Shown piece after piece: positions 1 through 6,980 of a stretch of 31,120 nucleotides of DNA. The notes below the pieces were generated by a model. The model ran no database searches. It was not told the DNA's origin and worked only from the letters and a program-made list of their open reading frames with translations. Numbering within the stretch: position 1 is the stretch's first letter; each line of letters starts with the position of its first letter. Source of the DNA: Nitrospira sp. UBA2082 (GTDB taxonomy: Bacteria > Nitrospirota > Nitrospiria > Nitrospirales > Nitrospiraceae); contig DCZO01000035.1 in the NCBI GenBank assembly GCA_002331335.1, positions 103,122 through 134,241 of the forward strand, read 5' to 3'. The translations under genes and the position numbers were made by a program.

Positions 1-293
1 TAGTTGCCATACACGAACGGAATCGCCGCTTGAGAGATGGCAAGGCGTCCGCAACCGGCGGTGCCGACCGTAATGGTGTCTTCAGGATTCGGGAAGGCCA
101 CTATGGCGAGACGAATGAAGAGGGTCATAGCACAGCCCGCGCACATAGGGTGCTCCTCCAACACTTCCTTGAAGCTGCCCATCTGTGAGACCGTCACTTT
201 CTTCCCGAACGGGCCATGTTCGACCATGTCCCGGTATTCCTTCGGCATGAACTTTTCGAATCCATTTGAGAATTTCACATAATCGAGACTCAT
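1..293 (-). CDS. 2-oxoacid:ferredoxin oxidoreductase, beta (TPP-binding) subunit, 5' part
   Basis: The gene starts at an ATG at 293 after a good ribosome binding site (GGGAGGTG) and runs off the left edge with 97 codons visible and no stop. The start reads MSLDYVKFSNGFEKF. The segment EEHPMCAGCAMTLF (Cys51, Cys54) followed by GTAGCGRLA (Cys81) is typical of the N-terminal part of the TPP- and Fe-S-binding beta subunit of pyruvate or 2-oxoglutarate:ferredoxin oxidoreductases. These enzymes reductively carboxylate acetyl-CoA or succinyl-CoA in the reductive TCA cycle, or run oxidatively, with ferredoxin as electron carrier. Which 2-oxoacid is used cannot be read from this fragment. Other subunits would be expected beyond the left edge. 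Recognised from motifs, with no search. Confidence 0.8.
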   Translation of the reverse strand, partial: MSLDYVKFSNGFEKFMPKEYRDMVEHGPFGKKVTVSQMGSFKEVLEEHPMCAGCAMTLFIRLAIVAFPNPEDTITVGTAGCGRLAISQAAIPFVYGN

Positions 294-705
294 CAGGCAC
301 CTCCCTATGTCATGAGCAACGCCGGACCGTCACTCGCTTACACCGGAATCGTCTGAAACGAATAAACTGAGGACAATGAGGATGGATGACAATTGGTCAA
401 ACCTGAATCCGCCACCCGTACCCTTACCCTGGCCATCCTAGCAAAGCCTAAAAAAGGCTGTCAATCGTTCTTCCTCTAACTTTGAACTCTGACCATTTCG
501 AGACAGCCACGGACCGAAGCTGTAGTATAGTATAGTGTCCTGAACCCCGGCACAACTTCTCAGAAGGCCCAAGGTATCCAATAGAAGACCTAGAGACCGT
601 CCTGCTGGTAGGCCATTGGCCCCAAATCGGCTCTCTCATTCAAGTAACCAGAAAGCCTGACGAAGAACCTGCTAAAAATACGCGCCACAAATTTTGGCGT
701 GGCGA
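294..705. other. intergenic stretch without a recognisable gene
   Basis: This gap lies between the divergent oxidoreductase gene and the Cys-rich gene at 742. It holds the minus-strand promoter listed separately and an AT-rich direct repeat (TAGTATAGTATAG near 533-545) that could carry another -10 element. Short reading frames on both strands here lack ribosome binding sites and resemble no protein I know. Confidence 0.5.
435..464 (-). promoter_or_regulatory. sigma70-type promoter for the oxidoreductase gene
   Basis: On the minus strand, TTGACA (459-464) is followed after 18 bases by TAGGAT (435-440). The -35 box is perfect and the -10 box matches 4 of 6. Transcription would start near 428, giving a leader of about 135 bases before the ATG at 293. 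The spacer itself holds AGCC-TTTTTTA-GGCT, a short possible hairpin. Predicted by eye only. Confidence 0.5.
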
Positions 706-734
706 TTGCTGATCACGCTCAATCCGTTTACACT
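706..734 (+). promoter_or_regulatory. candidate promoter directly before the ATG at 742
   Basis: TTGCTG (706-711), a 17-base spacer and TACACT (729-734) form a plausible sigma70 promoter. Transcription would start at about 741-742, on the ATG itself, so the mRNA would be leaderless. This fits the lack of a Shine-Dalgarno sequence before 742. The -35 box matches only 3 of 6, so this is tentative. Confidence 0.35.
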
Positions 735-741
735 AGCCCCT

Positions 742-990
742 ATGCCTATTCGTGTGCTCATCCCCGGCGAAGACGATAGCGGAGTTCATGTGGGCGGTGT
801 TCATAAGCGCCCACCGATTCCGGACAACACGCTCAAGGCCGAATGCCCGAAATTTATGGCGCACGGGCCTTGTGGGGGCGTTCGAAAGGGCGGATTCTGC
901 GAAGTGTACCCGGAGATGACATGTCCGTGGGTGTCGCTGTATCTCGAATTGGAAAAAATCGGCCAGACCGAGTGGATGAAACAAGTGTGA
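742..990 (+). CDS. stand-alone methylenetetrahydrofolate reductase C-terminal-type Cys protein
   Basis: 82 residues from the ATG at 742; an in-frame TTG at 694 is a weaker alternative. The core is AECPKFMAHGPCGGVRKGGF then CEVYPEMTCPWVSLY, with Cys at 35, 44, 53 and 61. The ECPK...GPCGG...G.CE pattern is that of the small Cys domain found C-terminal to some methylenetetrahydrofolate reductases and in the MetV-type partner of acetogen MetF. Here it stands alone, while a reductase without such a tail is encoded at 3247-4137. Known: in MetV-type proteins this domain is associated with metal or Fe-S binding. Inferred: this protein could be a partner of that reductase. The predicted mRNA is leaderless. 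Family assignment is by memory of the motif. Confidence 0.65.
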   Translation: MPIRVLIPGEDDSGVHVGGVHKRPPIPDNTLKAECPKFMAHGPCGGVRKGGFCEVYPEMTCPWVSLYLELEKIGQTEWMKQV

Positions 991-992
991 AT

Positions 993-1111
993 GGGCCGGC
1001 AGGGGATGCCTCCTATGCTCGCGCACCGCGGCACACAAGATTGATCGGATTTTATAGATTAGGGGCGGCGCTCGGTGCATGCGCGCAGCGAGAAGGCATC
1101 CCTACCGGCCC
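993..1111. repeat. long imperfect inverted repeat upstream of queF
   Basis: The left arm GGGCCGGCAGGGGATGCCT (993-1011) pairs with the right arm AGGCATCCCTACCGGCCC (1094-1111) with one mismatch and one bulge. Inner pieces (GCGCACCG near 1020-1027, CGGTGC near 1073-1078) add further pairing. The whole 119-base element could fold into one long hairpin that ends 15 bases before the queF ATG. It does not resemble a preQ1 riboswitch. It could be a mobile palindromic repeat or a structured leader. Confidence 0.65.
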
Positions 1112-1126
1112 GAGTGGAGAAGTGAA

Positions 1127-1528
1127 ATGAAGGGGAAGCGAAAGGCGACGAAACTGGGCTACAACGAAGACCATGCGAAGAGCGGGATCACTGCGCCGCT
1201 GCCGGAGATCGAGACGTTTCCCAATCAGTACAAGGGCTACGAGATCACGATCGAGATTCCCGAGTATACAGCGATCTGCCCCAAAACCAATTTGCCGGAC
1301 TTCGGCACCATTACGCTGCACTACATGCCTGACAAAGAATGCCTCGAATTGAAGGCTCTCAAGATGTACATCCACGCCTACCGCAATCTTGGCATCTTTT
1401 ACGAGAACGCTGTGAACCGCATTCTCCAAGACATCGTCAAGGCCTGCCGGCCGGTGTGGGCAAAAGTCACCGGCACCTTCACGGCACGTGGAGGCCTTTC
1501 AAGCAAGATTGAAGCGAAATATCCGTGA
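1127..1528 (+). CDS. queF: NADPH-dependent 7-cyano-7-deazaguanine reductase QueF
   Basis: Reduces preQ0 to preQ1 in queuosine biosynthesis, in the cytoplasm. 133 residues from the ATG at 1127, with GGAGAAGTGAA as ribosome binding site; upstream in-frame starts would lie inside the inverted repeat. The catalytic region reads YTAICPKTNLPDFG, with Cys51 as the thioimide-forming nucleophile and Asp58 as proton donor. The QueF signature follows as ECLELKALKMY (about 71-81), then YRNLGIFYENAVN. The length fits the short, single-domain (type I) family. The neighbours, a Cys protein and apaH, are not queuosine genes, and no preQ1 riboswitch motif is visible upstream. Confidence 0.95.
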   Translation: MKGKRKATKLGYNEDHAKSGITAPLPEIETFPNQYKGYEITIEIPEYTAICPKTNLPDFGTITLHYMPDKECLELKALKMYIHAYRNLGIFYENAVNRILQDIVKACRPVWAKVTGTFTARGGLSSKIEAKYP

Positions 1529-1539
1529 ACCCGATATTC

Positions 1540-1617
1540 GTCAATCGTCATGCGTCAATCGCGCGAAATTCTGAAACTCTGTTCTTTCGAATGACGAATG
1601 ACCAATAACGATTGACG
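1540..1617. repeat. inverted and dispersed repeat between queF and apaH
   Basis: CGTCAATCGT (1540-1549) and ACGATTGACG (1608-1617) are perfect 10-base inverted arms. The left side contains the tandem-like AATCGTCATGCGTCAATCG (1543-1561), which recurs with one change at 11981-11999. The right side carries ATGACGAATGACC. The element fills almost the whole gap, so apaH may depend on a promoter within it or on read-through from queF. Confidence 0.65.
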
Positions 1618-1627
1618 CTTTCCCTCC

Positions 1628-2434
1628 ATGGCCACCTACGCCATCGGCGATATTCAAGGGTGTTTCAATTCTCTCCGCAACCTGCTCGACCGCATCGCCT
1701 TTCAACCTCACGTCGACAGGATCTGGTTCGTCGGCGATCTCGTCAACCGCGGCCCGGATTCGCTGAGCGTGCTCCGCTATATCAAGGATCTGCGCGATCG
1801 GGCTGTCGTCGTGCTTGGCAATCACGATCTATTTCTTCTTGCCGTCGCGGAACACATCGTGCCACTGCGCCCAGAAGACACGCTACAGGCTGTTCTCGCC
1901 GCCCCTGATCGCGATGAATTACTCACATGGCTACGGCAACAACGGCTCTTTCATCATGAGAATCCGTTTGCCCTTGTACATGCAGGGTTGCTTCCCCAAT
2001 GGTCAATCGATGACGCAAAACGATTCGCCCACGAAGTCGAAATGGGACTCCAGGGTCCCTCGCACCGAGACATCCTTCGAGCGCTCTACCCCAGCAAACA
2101 TCTCCAGTGGTCTTCACAGTTGACCGGTCCCACTCGCCTCGCCACCATTATTAAAGTGCTAACTCGACTCCGCGCTTGTTCACCGGATGGTCAGATGGAA
2201 TCTTCTTATAGCGGACCTCCGGAACGAATCCCCGCCGGCTATTTCCCTTGGTTCACGATTCCAGAACGACAACATCGTGACACAACTGTCGTCTGTGGCC
2301 ATTGGGCCGCGTTGGGGCTCCATTGTGAAGAGCACCTCCTGGCGATCGACAGCGGCTGCGTATGGGGAAGACAGTTAAGCGCCGTGCGGCTTGAAGATCG
2401 AGCCGTGTTTCAGGTCGAGTATTCGGATGGATGA
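1628..2434 (+). CDS. apaH: symmetrical bis(5'-nucleosyl)-tetraphosphatase ApaH
   Basis: Hydrolyses Ap4A and related dinucleotides to nucleoside diphosphates; known to affect stress responses and Np4 capping of RNA. 268 residues, close to the usual 270-280. The metallophosphatase motifs are in order: YAIGDIQGCFNSL (near 4-16), FVGDLVNRGPDS (near 34-45), VVLGNHDLFLL (near 62-72), FALVHAGLLPQW (near 113-124) and, near the C-terminus, CGHWAALG and AIDSGCVWG. The ATG at 1628 has only a poor ribosome binding site, and the upstream gap is filled by an inverted repeat. Convergent with panB, 27 bases apart. Confidence 0.95.
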   Translation: MATYAIGDIQGCFNSLRNLLDRIAFQPHVDRIWFVGDLVNRGPDSLSVLRYIKDLRDRAVVVLGNHDLFLLAVAEHIVPLRPEDTLQAVLAAPDRDELLTWLRQQRLFHHENPFALVHAGLLPQWSIDDAKRFAHEVEMGLQGPSHRDILRALYPSKHLQWSSQLTGPTRLATIIKVLTRLRACSPDGQMESSYSGPPERIPAGYFPWFTIPERQHRDTTVVCGHWAALGLHCEEHLLAIDSGCVWGRQLSAVRLEDRAVFQVEYSDG

Positions 2435-2461
2435 ACTGGCGTGAGACGATGCCGACAGCCC

Positions 2462-3250
2462 CTAATGGTAGCTTTCTGAATCCGACGGAAACTTCCCCTG
2501 CTCGACTTCTTCTTTATACCGACGCAATGCCTGCAGCGCGTCGGCTTTCAAATGCGCATAGGGTTTGACAAACTTGGGCACAAAGTCGTCGAACAAACCG
2601 AGCAGGTCATAGAGCACCAACACTTGGCCATCACAATGCGGTCCGGCGCCGATGCCGATAGTCGGTATCGTCAGTTGTTCGGTGATTGTACAAGCCAATT
2701 TGGCCGGCATCGCCTCGAGCACGATTGCGACGGCCCCAGCCTCTTGTAACGCTTTCGCATCTGCGACCAGCGCCTTCGCCTGATTTTTTCCCTTCCCTTG
2801 CACCTTGTATCCACCGTATTGATTGATGGACTGGGGGGTCATGCCGAGATGCCCTACGACGGGAATACCCACCTGCGTCATCGCCTCGACGCGATCAAGC
2901 ATAGCCCCGCCCCCTTCGAGTTTGACGGCATGGGCGCCAGCTTGAAGCAACCGTCCCGCGTTGCGTAACGCCTCTTCTGTGCCAGCCTGATAGGACATGA
3001 ACGGCATGTCGCCGATGACCAGCGATTTTTGCGCCGCACCGGCTACCAGCTTGGTGTGGTACAGCATGTCCTCCATCGTGACCGTCAAGGTGTTCTGTTT
3101 CCCTTGGACCACGACGCCCAGGGAATCCCCCACCAAGATCGCTTCGATGCCGGCCTGCTCCACGATGCGCGCGAACAGCGCGTCATAGGCTGTCACGACG
3201 ATCACCTTCTTTTGTTCACGCTTATACCGCTCAAGGTCGGGAACGGTCAT
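2462..3250 (-). CDS. panB: 3-methyl-2-oxobutanoate hydroxymethyltransferase PanB
   Basis: First committed step of pantothenate synthesis: transfers a hydroxymethyl group from 5,10-methylene-tetrahydrofolate to 2-oxoisovalerate to give ketopantoate. 262 residues, normal length. Visible motifs: VVTAYDALFARIVEQAG (near 18-34), the metal-binding LVGDSLGVVVQG (near 39-50), VIGDMPFMSY, HAVKLEGGG, and GHLGMTPQSINQYGG. The ATG overlaps the stop of the upstream reductase gene (ATGA), so the two are translationally coupled. The shared substrate with the products of folD and the reductase gene explains the operon. Confidence 0.95.
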   Translation of the reverse strand: MTVPDLERYKREQKKVIVVTAYDALFARIVEQAGIEAILVGDSLGVVVQGKQNTLTVTMEDMLYHTKLVAGAAQKSLVIGDMPFMSYQAGTEEALRNAGRLLQAGAHAVKLEGGGAMLDRVEAMTQVGIPVVGHLGMTPQSINQYGGYKVQGKGKNQAKALVADAKALQEAGAVAIVLEAMPAKLACTITEQLTIPTIGIGAGPHCDGQVLVLYDLLGLFDDFVPKFVKPYAHLKADALQALRRYKEEVEQGKFPSDSESYH

Positions 3251-4137
3251 GATCCAAGCTCCGCCTTTGCGATGATCTCCTCAAGCCGATGGATCCCTTT
3301 GATGGCCATGATGTGGACCCCGTCGCAATGAGACCGCACGGCCTTGATCGTGCGGACAGCGATTTCGACACCGGCATCTTCCGACTTGTCGCCGGCAGCG
3401 CGCAGCTCGTCGAGCATCTCCTGCGGGACCGCCATACCGGGGATGTTGGCGTTCATGAACTCTGCCATCTTGACGTTGCGCAACAAGAGAATGCCGGCCA
3501 GCACTTTTACCTTGAAGGGACGCACAGCCTTCATGAAGCTGGCAAACAGGGTGGGGTTATAGACCGCCTGAGTTTGAAAAAACTTTGCTCCGGCCTTTAC
3601 TTTGACCTCAAATTTTGCCAACACCGGCCCGACCAGATCTGCCTCCGGCGTTGCCGCAGCAGCAATTGTGAAATCCGTTGTGCCATCCAACTTATTGCCC
3701 GCCAGATCCCGACCTTCGTTCAACCCTCGGACCATTTGCATGACCTGCACGGAATCGAGATCATAGACCGGTTTGGCTTCTTTGTGGTCGCCGACTGTTG
3801 GATAATCGCCCGTCAGGCAGAGAATATTGCGAATCCCCAGCAGATGGGCGCCCATCAGATCGGACTGCATGGCGATGCGGTTCCGATCACGGCAGGTCAG
3901 CTGCATCACCGGATCGTGGCCCATTTCATACAACAGCCGGCAAACCGGCAGAGAGCCAGCTCGAACCACCGCTGCGGTGTTGTCGGTCACGTTCACGCCA
4001 TGGACGCGGCCGATGAGCCGCTTCGCGTTATCCAAAATGCCGGCGATGTTCGTGCCCTTCGGCGGGTTGTACTCGATCGTGACCGCAAACCGGCCCTGAT
4101 CGAGCACCTCCCTCAGTCTTTTCGGCTCCCGGCTCAT
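3247..4137 (-). CDS. methylenetetrahydrofolate reductase (MetF family)
   Basis: Likely interconverts 5,10-methylene- and 5-methyl-tetrahydrofolate using FAD. 296 residues, a single TIM-barrel domain. Near the N-terminus RFAVTIEYNPPKGTN matches the family's EhxPP motif; HGVNVTDNTAAVVRAGSLPV (about 45-64) and MQLTCRDRNRIAMQSDLMGA (about 78-97) match the folate/FAD core; IRNILCLTGDYPTVGDH is also typical. It belongs to the branch seen with C-terminal Cys domains, yet has none of its own; a stand-alone protein of that type lies at 742-990. Preceded 11 bases upstream by folD, with GGAAG as ribosome binding site, and overlapping panB. No NAD- or ferredoxin-partner gene is next to it, so the electron donor is unknown. 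Confidence 0.88.
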   Translation of the reverse strand: MSREPKRLREVLDQGRFAVTIEYNPPKGTNIAGILDNAKRLIGRVHGVNVTDNTAAVVRAGSLPVCRLLYEMGHDPVMQLTCRDRNRIAMQSDLMGAHLLGIRNILCLTGDYPTVGDHKEAKPVYDLDSVQVMQMVRGLNEGRDLAGNKLDGTTDFTIAAAATPEADLVGPVLAKFEVKVKAGAKFFQTQAVYNPTLFASFMKAVRPFKVKVLAGILLLRNVKMAEFMNANIPGMAVPQEMLDELRAAGDKSEDAGVEIAVRTIKAVRSHCDGVHIMAIKGIHRLEEIIAKAELGS

Positions 4138-4148
4138 ACTCGCTTCCT

Positions 4149-5015
4149 TTACCCTCGTTTCATTCCAGCCTGTCTCATAGCCGACTCCACGGTATTGTCA
4201 AGCAGCATGGCGATCGTCATCGGCCCGACCCCCCCCGGCACGGGACTGATCCATCCGGCCTTCTGGCTGACCGCCTCGAAATCGACATCGCCGCAGAGCT
4301 TGCCATCAGGCAACTTATTCGTCCCAACATCGATCACCATAGCTCCGTCTTTCACCATGTCGGCCGTAACGAACTTCGCTTTTCCGATCGCCACCAGCAA
4401 CAAATCCGCTTCCCGGCAGACGGCGGAGAGATCTTTCGTTTTTGAATGACAGATCGTTACCGTCGCATTGCGTTGGAGCAGCATGAGCGCCAACGGCTTG
4501 CCCACGATATTGCTGCGCCCCAAGACGACGGCGCGCTTGCCTTCGATCGTGACGCCGGCCGATTCGATCATTTTGATCACGCCCTTCGGTGTACAGGCCT
4601 CGAACACGGGATGCCCTTCGACCAGCCTGCCGAAATTGTACGGATGGAATCCGTCGGCGTCTTTGTCGGGCGACACCGCTTCGAGAATCACCCGGCTGTC
4701 GATCTGCTTCGGCAGAGGGAGCTGGACCAGAATGCCATGAATCTTCGGATCGGCATTTTTCTTTTCGATTAATGCCAACAGCTCCGCCTGCGTGGTCGAT
4801 ACCGGCAATTTGTGGTCATCGACGTAGATGCCGGCCAGTTCGCAGGCCTTCTGCTTGTTTTTCACGTACACATGCGAGGCCGGATCGTCACCGACCAGGA
4901 TCGTCGCCAGCCCCGGTTTGATGCCGGTCTTCGCCAGTACCGCCGCCGAGTCGACCGCCAACCGCTCTCGGACCTGCTGCGCCAACGCTTTCCCATCGAT
5001 CAATTTCGCCGCCAC
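4149..5015 (-). CDS. folD: bifunctional methylenetetrahydrofolate dehydrogenase/cyclohydrolase FolD
   Basis: Interconverts 5,10-methylene-, methenyl- and 10-formyl-tetrahydrofolate with NADP. 288 residues from a GTG at 5015, chosen because GGAGGAG lies just upstream and the protein then begins at the usual AAKLIDGKALAQQVR; a GTG at 5027 is possible but would put the ribosome binding site inside the gene. Visible: the active-site YVKNKQKACELAGI (Tyr and Lys near 50-54), GILVQLPLPKQID, the DKDADGFHP segment, the Rossmann signature VVLGRSNIVGKPLALMLL, and PVPGGVGPMTIAML near the end. First gene of folD-metF-panB. Confidence 0.96.
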   Translation of the reverse strand: MAAKLIDGKALAQQVRERLAVDSAAVLAKTGIKPGLATILVGDDPASHVYVKNKQKACELAGIYVDDHKLPVSTTQAELLALIEKKNADPKIHGILVQLPLPKQIDSRVILEAVSPDKDADGFHPYNFGRLVEGHPVFEACTPKGVIKMIESAGVTIEGKRAVVLGRSNIVGKPLALMLLQRNATVTICHSKTKDLSAVCREADLLLVAIGKAKFVTADMVKDGAMVIDVGTNKLPDGKLCGDVDFEAVSQKAGWISPVPGGVGPMTIAMLLDNTVESAMRQAGMKRG

Positions 5016-5217
5016 AATCTCCTCCACAACTGTAAGATAAAGGTCACAGCTGAGGTTGAGGTGAATTATCGACCAGGTCTACTCATCCTCGGCCTTAGCC
5101 TCAACCCATTTTTTTGAATTCGGCACCTTAGCAGGGCGATTTTATCCAAGTCAACGCTACCCCTGACCACTCCCTCATATCAGCGTTCCTTGACACTATC
5201 TTTCTCCGTTGGCTACG
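5016..5217. promoter_or_regulatory. divergent promoter region, folD and the beta-propeller gene
   Basis: 202 bases lie between divergent genes, so at least one promoter each way is expected. On the minus strand TTGACT and, 18 bases on, TAAGGT (near 5127-5156) could serve folD. On the plus strand TTGACA (5190-5195) and TACGAT (5214-5219) are spaced correctly, but the -10 box overlaps the ATG at 5218. GGTTGAGG/CCTCAACC (near 5053 and 5098) forms a wide inverted pair. All are weak individually. Confidence 0.3.
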
Positions 5218-6255
5218 ATGGAGAATCATCATCGACAGCCACCAACATTGATTACCCCATCACCGCTCTTGAAGCATCCGCTATCCCGTATTGTCTTGTC
5301 CGCAGCCTTCGTGCTCGGTCTCGTCCTACCCAGTCACGCCGCCCAAATCACGGGTTTGGAATCGCCCAACAGTTTCGTCGGCGACCCATCCGGGAAAGAA
5401 TACTTCATCTCCAACATCAATGGAGACCGGGACGCGAGAGACAACAACGGCTTCATCACGAAGTTGGATCCCAACGGAAAGATCACCAACCTCAAATTCA
5501 TCCAAGGCGGTGTAGCCGACATCCTCCTGCATGCGCCCAAGGGACTGGCGCTGGTAGGGCAGATTCTCTATGTGGCGGACCTCGACCAGCTCAAAGGATT
5601 CGACAAGACCACGGGGAAGCTGCTGGTCTCCGTTTCGTTCCCCGCTTCCGCTTCGCAACACGTCGTCTCGTTGACCGACGTGGCGGCCGAACCGACCGGC
5701 CTTCTGTACGTCTCGGACCAAAGTGGCAATGCGATCTACAAGATCGACCCTTCCGCCAACCATCAGGTGGCCCTCCTGATCCATGACGACCGGCTCGCCG
5801 GGCCCTCCGGAATTGCGGTGCACCCCAAAACCGGCCATCTCATTGCCGTCAGTTGGGAAAAGGGGAAAATCCTTGAGGTGACGCCGGAAGGTCAGCTCAC
5901 GGAACTGGAGTCGAACGGATTTTTCACCGGCCGTTTCCAGAACTTGAGCGGAGTGGACTTCGACCGCTGGGGGAATATGTACCTGTCGGATCTGACGAAA
6001 GGAAAAATTTGGCGGATGACCAGAGACCATCGGTTTCAAGTCATTGCCGAATACCTGCTCGCCCCCGCCGATATCGGCATCGACCGCGCGAATAATCTCA
6101 TTCTGGTCCCCTATCACTATGCCCATGCCGCGGAAATGAACGGACTTGAAGCGCCATCCGACGGCAAAAGCAAGAATGAGAAACGGACCCTGGCGGACTA
6201 CGGCTTCATCCCTCCACCACCCAAGTCCGCGCCGGATGGAGCGGCGAAGAAATGA
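5218..6255 (+). CDS. exported SMP-30/NHL-like beta-propeller protein
   Basis: 345 residues from the ATG at 5218. A signal peptide is clear: basic/polar start, then a hydrophobic run (LSRIVLSAAFVLGLVLP) and SHA as cleavage site near residue 42. The mature part shows repeated blades: PNSFVGDPSGKEYFISN, ILYVADLDQLKGFD, LLYVSDQSGNAIYKID, AGPSGIAVHPKTGHLIAVSW, LSGVDFDRWGNMYLSDLTKG and PADIGIDRANNLILVPY. This is the SMP-30/gluconolaconase-like or NHL propeller pattern; the substrate or partner is unknown. The tail is rich in Lys and Pro. Its stop overlaps the start of the next gene (ATGA), so the two are co-translated. Confidence 0.75.
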   Translation: MENHHRQPPTLITPSPLLKHPLSRIVLSAAFVLGLVLPSHAAQITGLESPNSFVGDPSGKEYFISNINGDRDARDNNGFITKLDPNGKITNLKFIQGGVADILLHAPKGLALVGQILYVADLDQLKGFDKTTGKLLVSVSFPASASQHVVSLTDVAAEPTGLLYVSDQSGNAIYKIDPSANHQVALLIHDDRLAGPSGIAVHPKTGHLIAVSWEKGKILEVTPEGQLTELESNGFFTGRFQNLSGVDFDRWGNMYLSDLTKGKIWRMTRDHRFQVIAEYLLAPADIGIDRANNLILVPYHYAHAAEMNGLEAPSDGKSKNEKRTLADYGFIPPPPKSAPDGAAKK

Positions 6256-6950
6256 GTCTCTGCCTCTATTGCAAGCAACGCAAAGGCAAACGCCCCTGTC
6301 CCGCATTGAGTGGCTCGATTTGCAGTTCCTGCTGCGGAGAACACCGGCTCACCCGCATCAACTGCCCCGACAACTGTGTCTATCTGGACAGCGGTAGTGA
6401 TTACCAGCAAAAGCGGCTGGCGGAACAATTCATGCCCACCCGTCGGGACTTCTATCGGGACCTGGGCGAACTCGGCGGAGACAAAGCCGTGGCGTTGTTC
6501 AATCTGATCGAAGTCGTCACGTTCGGCTACTTTGCGGGGCGTCACGATGGACAAGATGCGGAAGTCGTGGCGGCCATTCAGGCACTGCGCCGCGCGCTCA
6601 GCCCTCTCCATGTTCCTTCCGCACCCATACCAGTGTTCGCCGAACACCTAAAAAAAGAATATGAGGCCTTCCAAAAGGAAAACCCCCAGCAGATTGCCAG
6701 CGTATCGGACGCGCCCGAGGTCCTCGATCGCGCCGTGACATTTGTCTCGGAGTTTTCAGGCAAGGATTTTCAATCGCGGCGATTCTTAAGCGGGCTCATC
6801 GGCTACGTGAAGGCCTATCATCCGCAGATCGCCGACCATCTCCGCAAGAAACGCGAACCGGGGCACATCATCCTACCGGGCCAATCCTTCATGCCCCCAC
6901 CGGCTCCAGAGCCACACGTCCACGGGCCCGGCTGCGAACATCATCACTAG
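6252..6950 (+). CDS. Cys-rich zinc-ribbon-like protein with His-rich tail, function unknown
   Basis: 232 residues. The N-terminus packs eight Cys into 42 residues: CLYC (4, 7), Cys16, CSSCC (24, 27, 28), Cys38 and Cys42, ending ...CPDNCVYL. This looks like a double zinc-binding knuckle. The middle (about 60-200) is helical and without a motif I recognise. The C-terminus HVHGPGCEHHH looks like a metal-binding tail of the kind seen on metal-handling and SEC-C-type proteins. There is no signal peptide, so it is cytoplasmic although its translationally coupled partner is exported. A metal-related job is inference only. Confidence 0.7.
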   Translation: MSLCLYCKQRKGKRPCPALSGSICSSCCGEHRLTRINCPDNCVYLDSGSDYQQKRLAEQFMPTRRDFYRDLGELGGDKAVALFNLIEVVTFGYFAGRHDGQDAEVVAAIQALRRALSPLHVPSAPIPVFAEHLKKEYEAFQKENPQQIASVSDAPEVLDRAVTFVSEFSGKDFQSRRFLSGLIGYVKAYHPQIADHLRKKREPGHIILPGQSFMPPPAPEPHVHGPGCEHHH

Positions 6951-6980
6951 TCTACCGCCCCAACAGTTCCTGCTGTCATC

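Noticed and set aside
448..639. 63-codon minus-strand frame in the first gap
   Set aside because: No ribosome binding site, no motif, and it overlaps the predicted promoter of the oxidoreductase gene.
991..1126. preQ1 riboswitch before queF
   Set aside because: The region is a long GC-rich inverted repeat. The compact preQ1 aptamer with its A-rich tail is not visible, and no terminator or sequestering hairpin of the known kind is present.
3289..4449. Long plus-strand reading frame opposite the reductase and folD
   Set aside because: It mirrors well-supported minus-strand genes, has no ribosome binding site and its translation shows no domain; an antisense shadow in GC-rich DNA.
5190..5219. 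Perfect TTGACA and TACGAT as promoter for the propeller gene
   Set aside because: The -10 box overlaps the ATG at 5218, so transcription would begin inside the gene and no later start with a ribosome binding site exists. The spacing may be chance.
5326..6306. Long minus-strand reading frame opposite the propeller gene
   Set aside because: The plus-strand protein has a signal peptide and blade repeats; the antisense product has neither motif nor proper start context.
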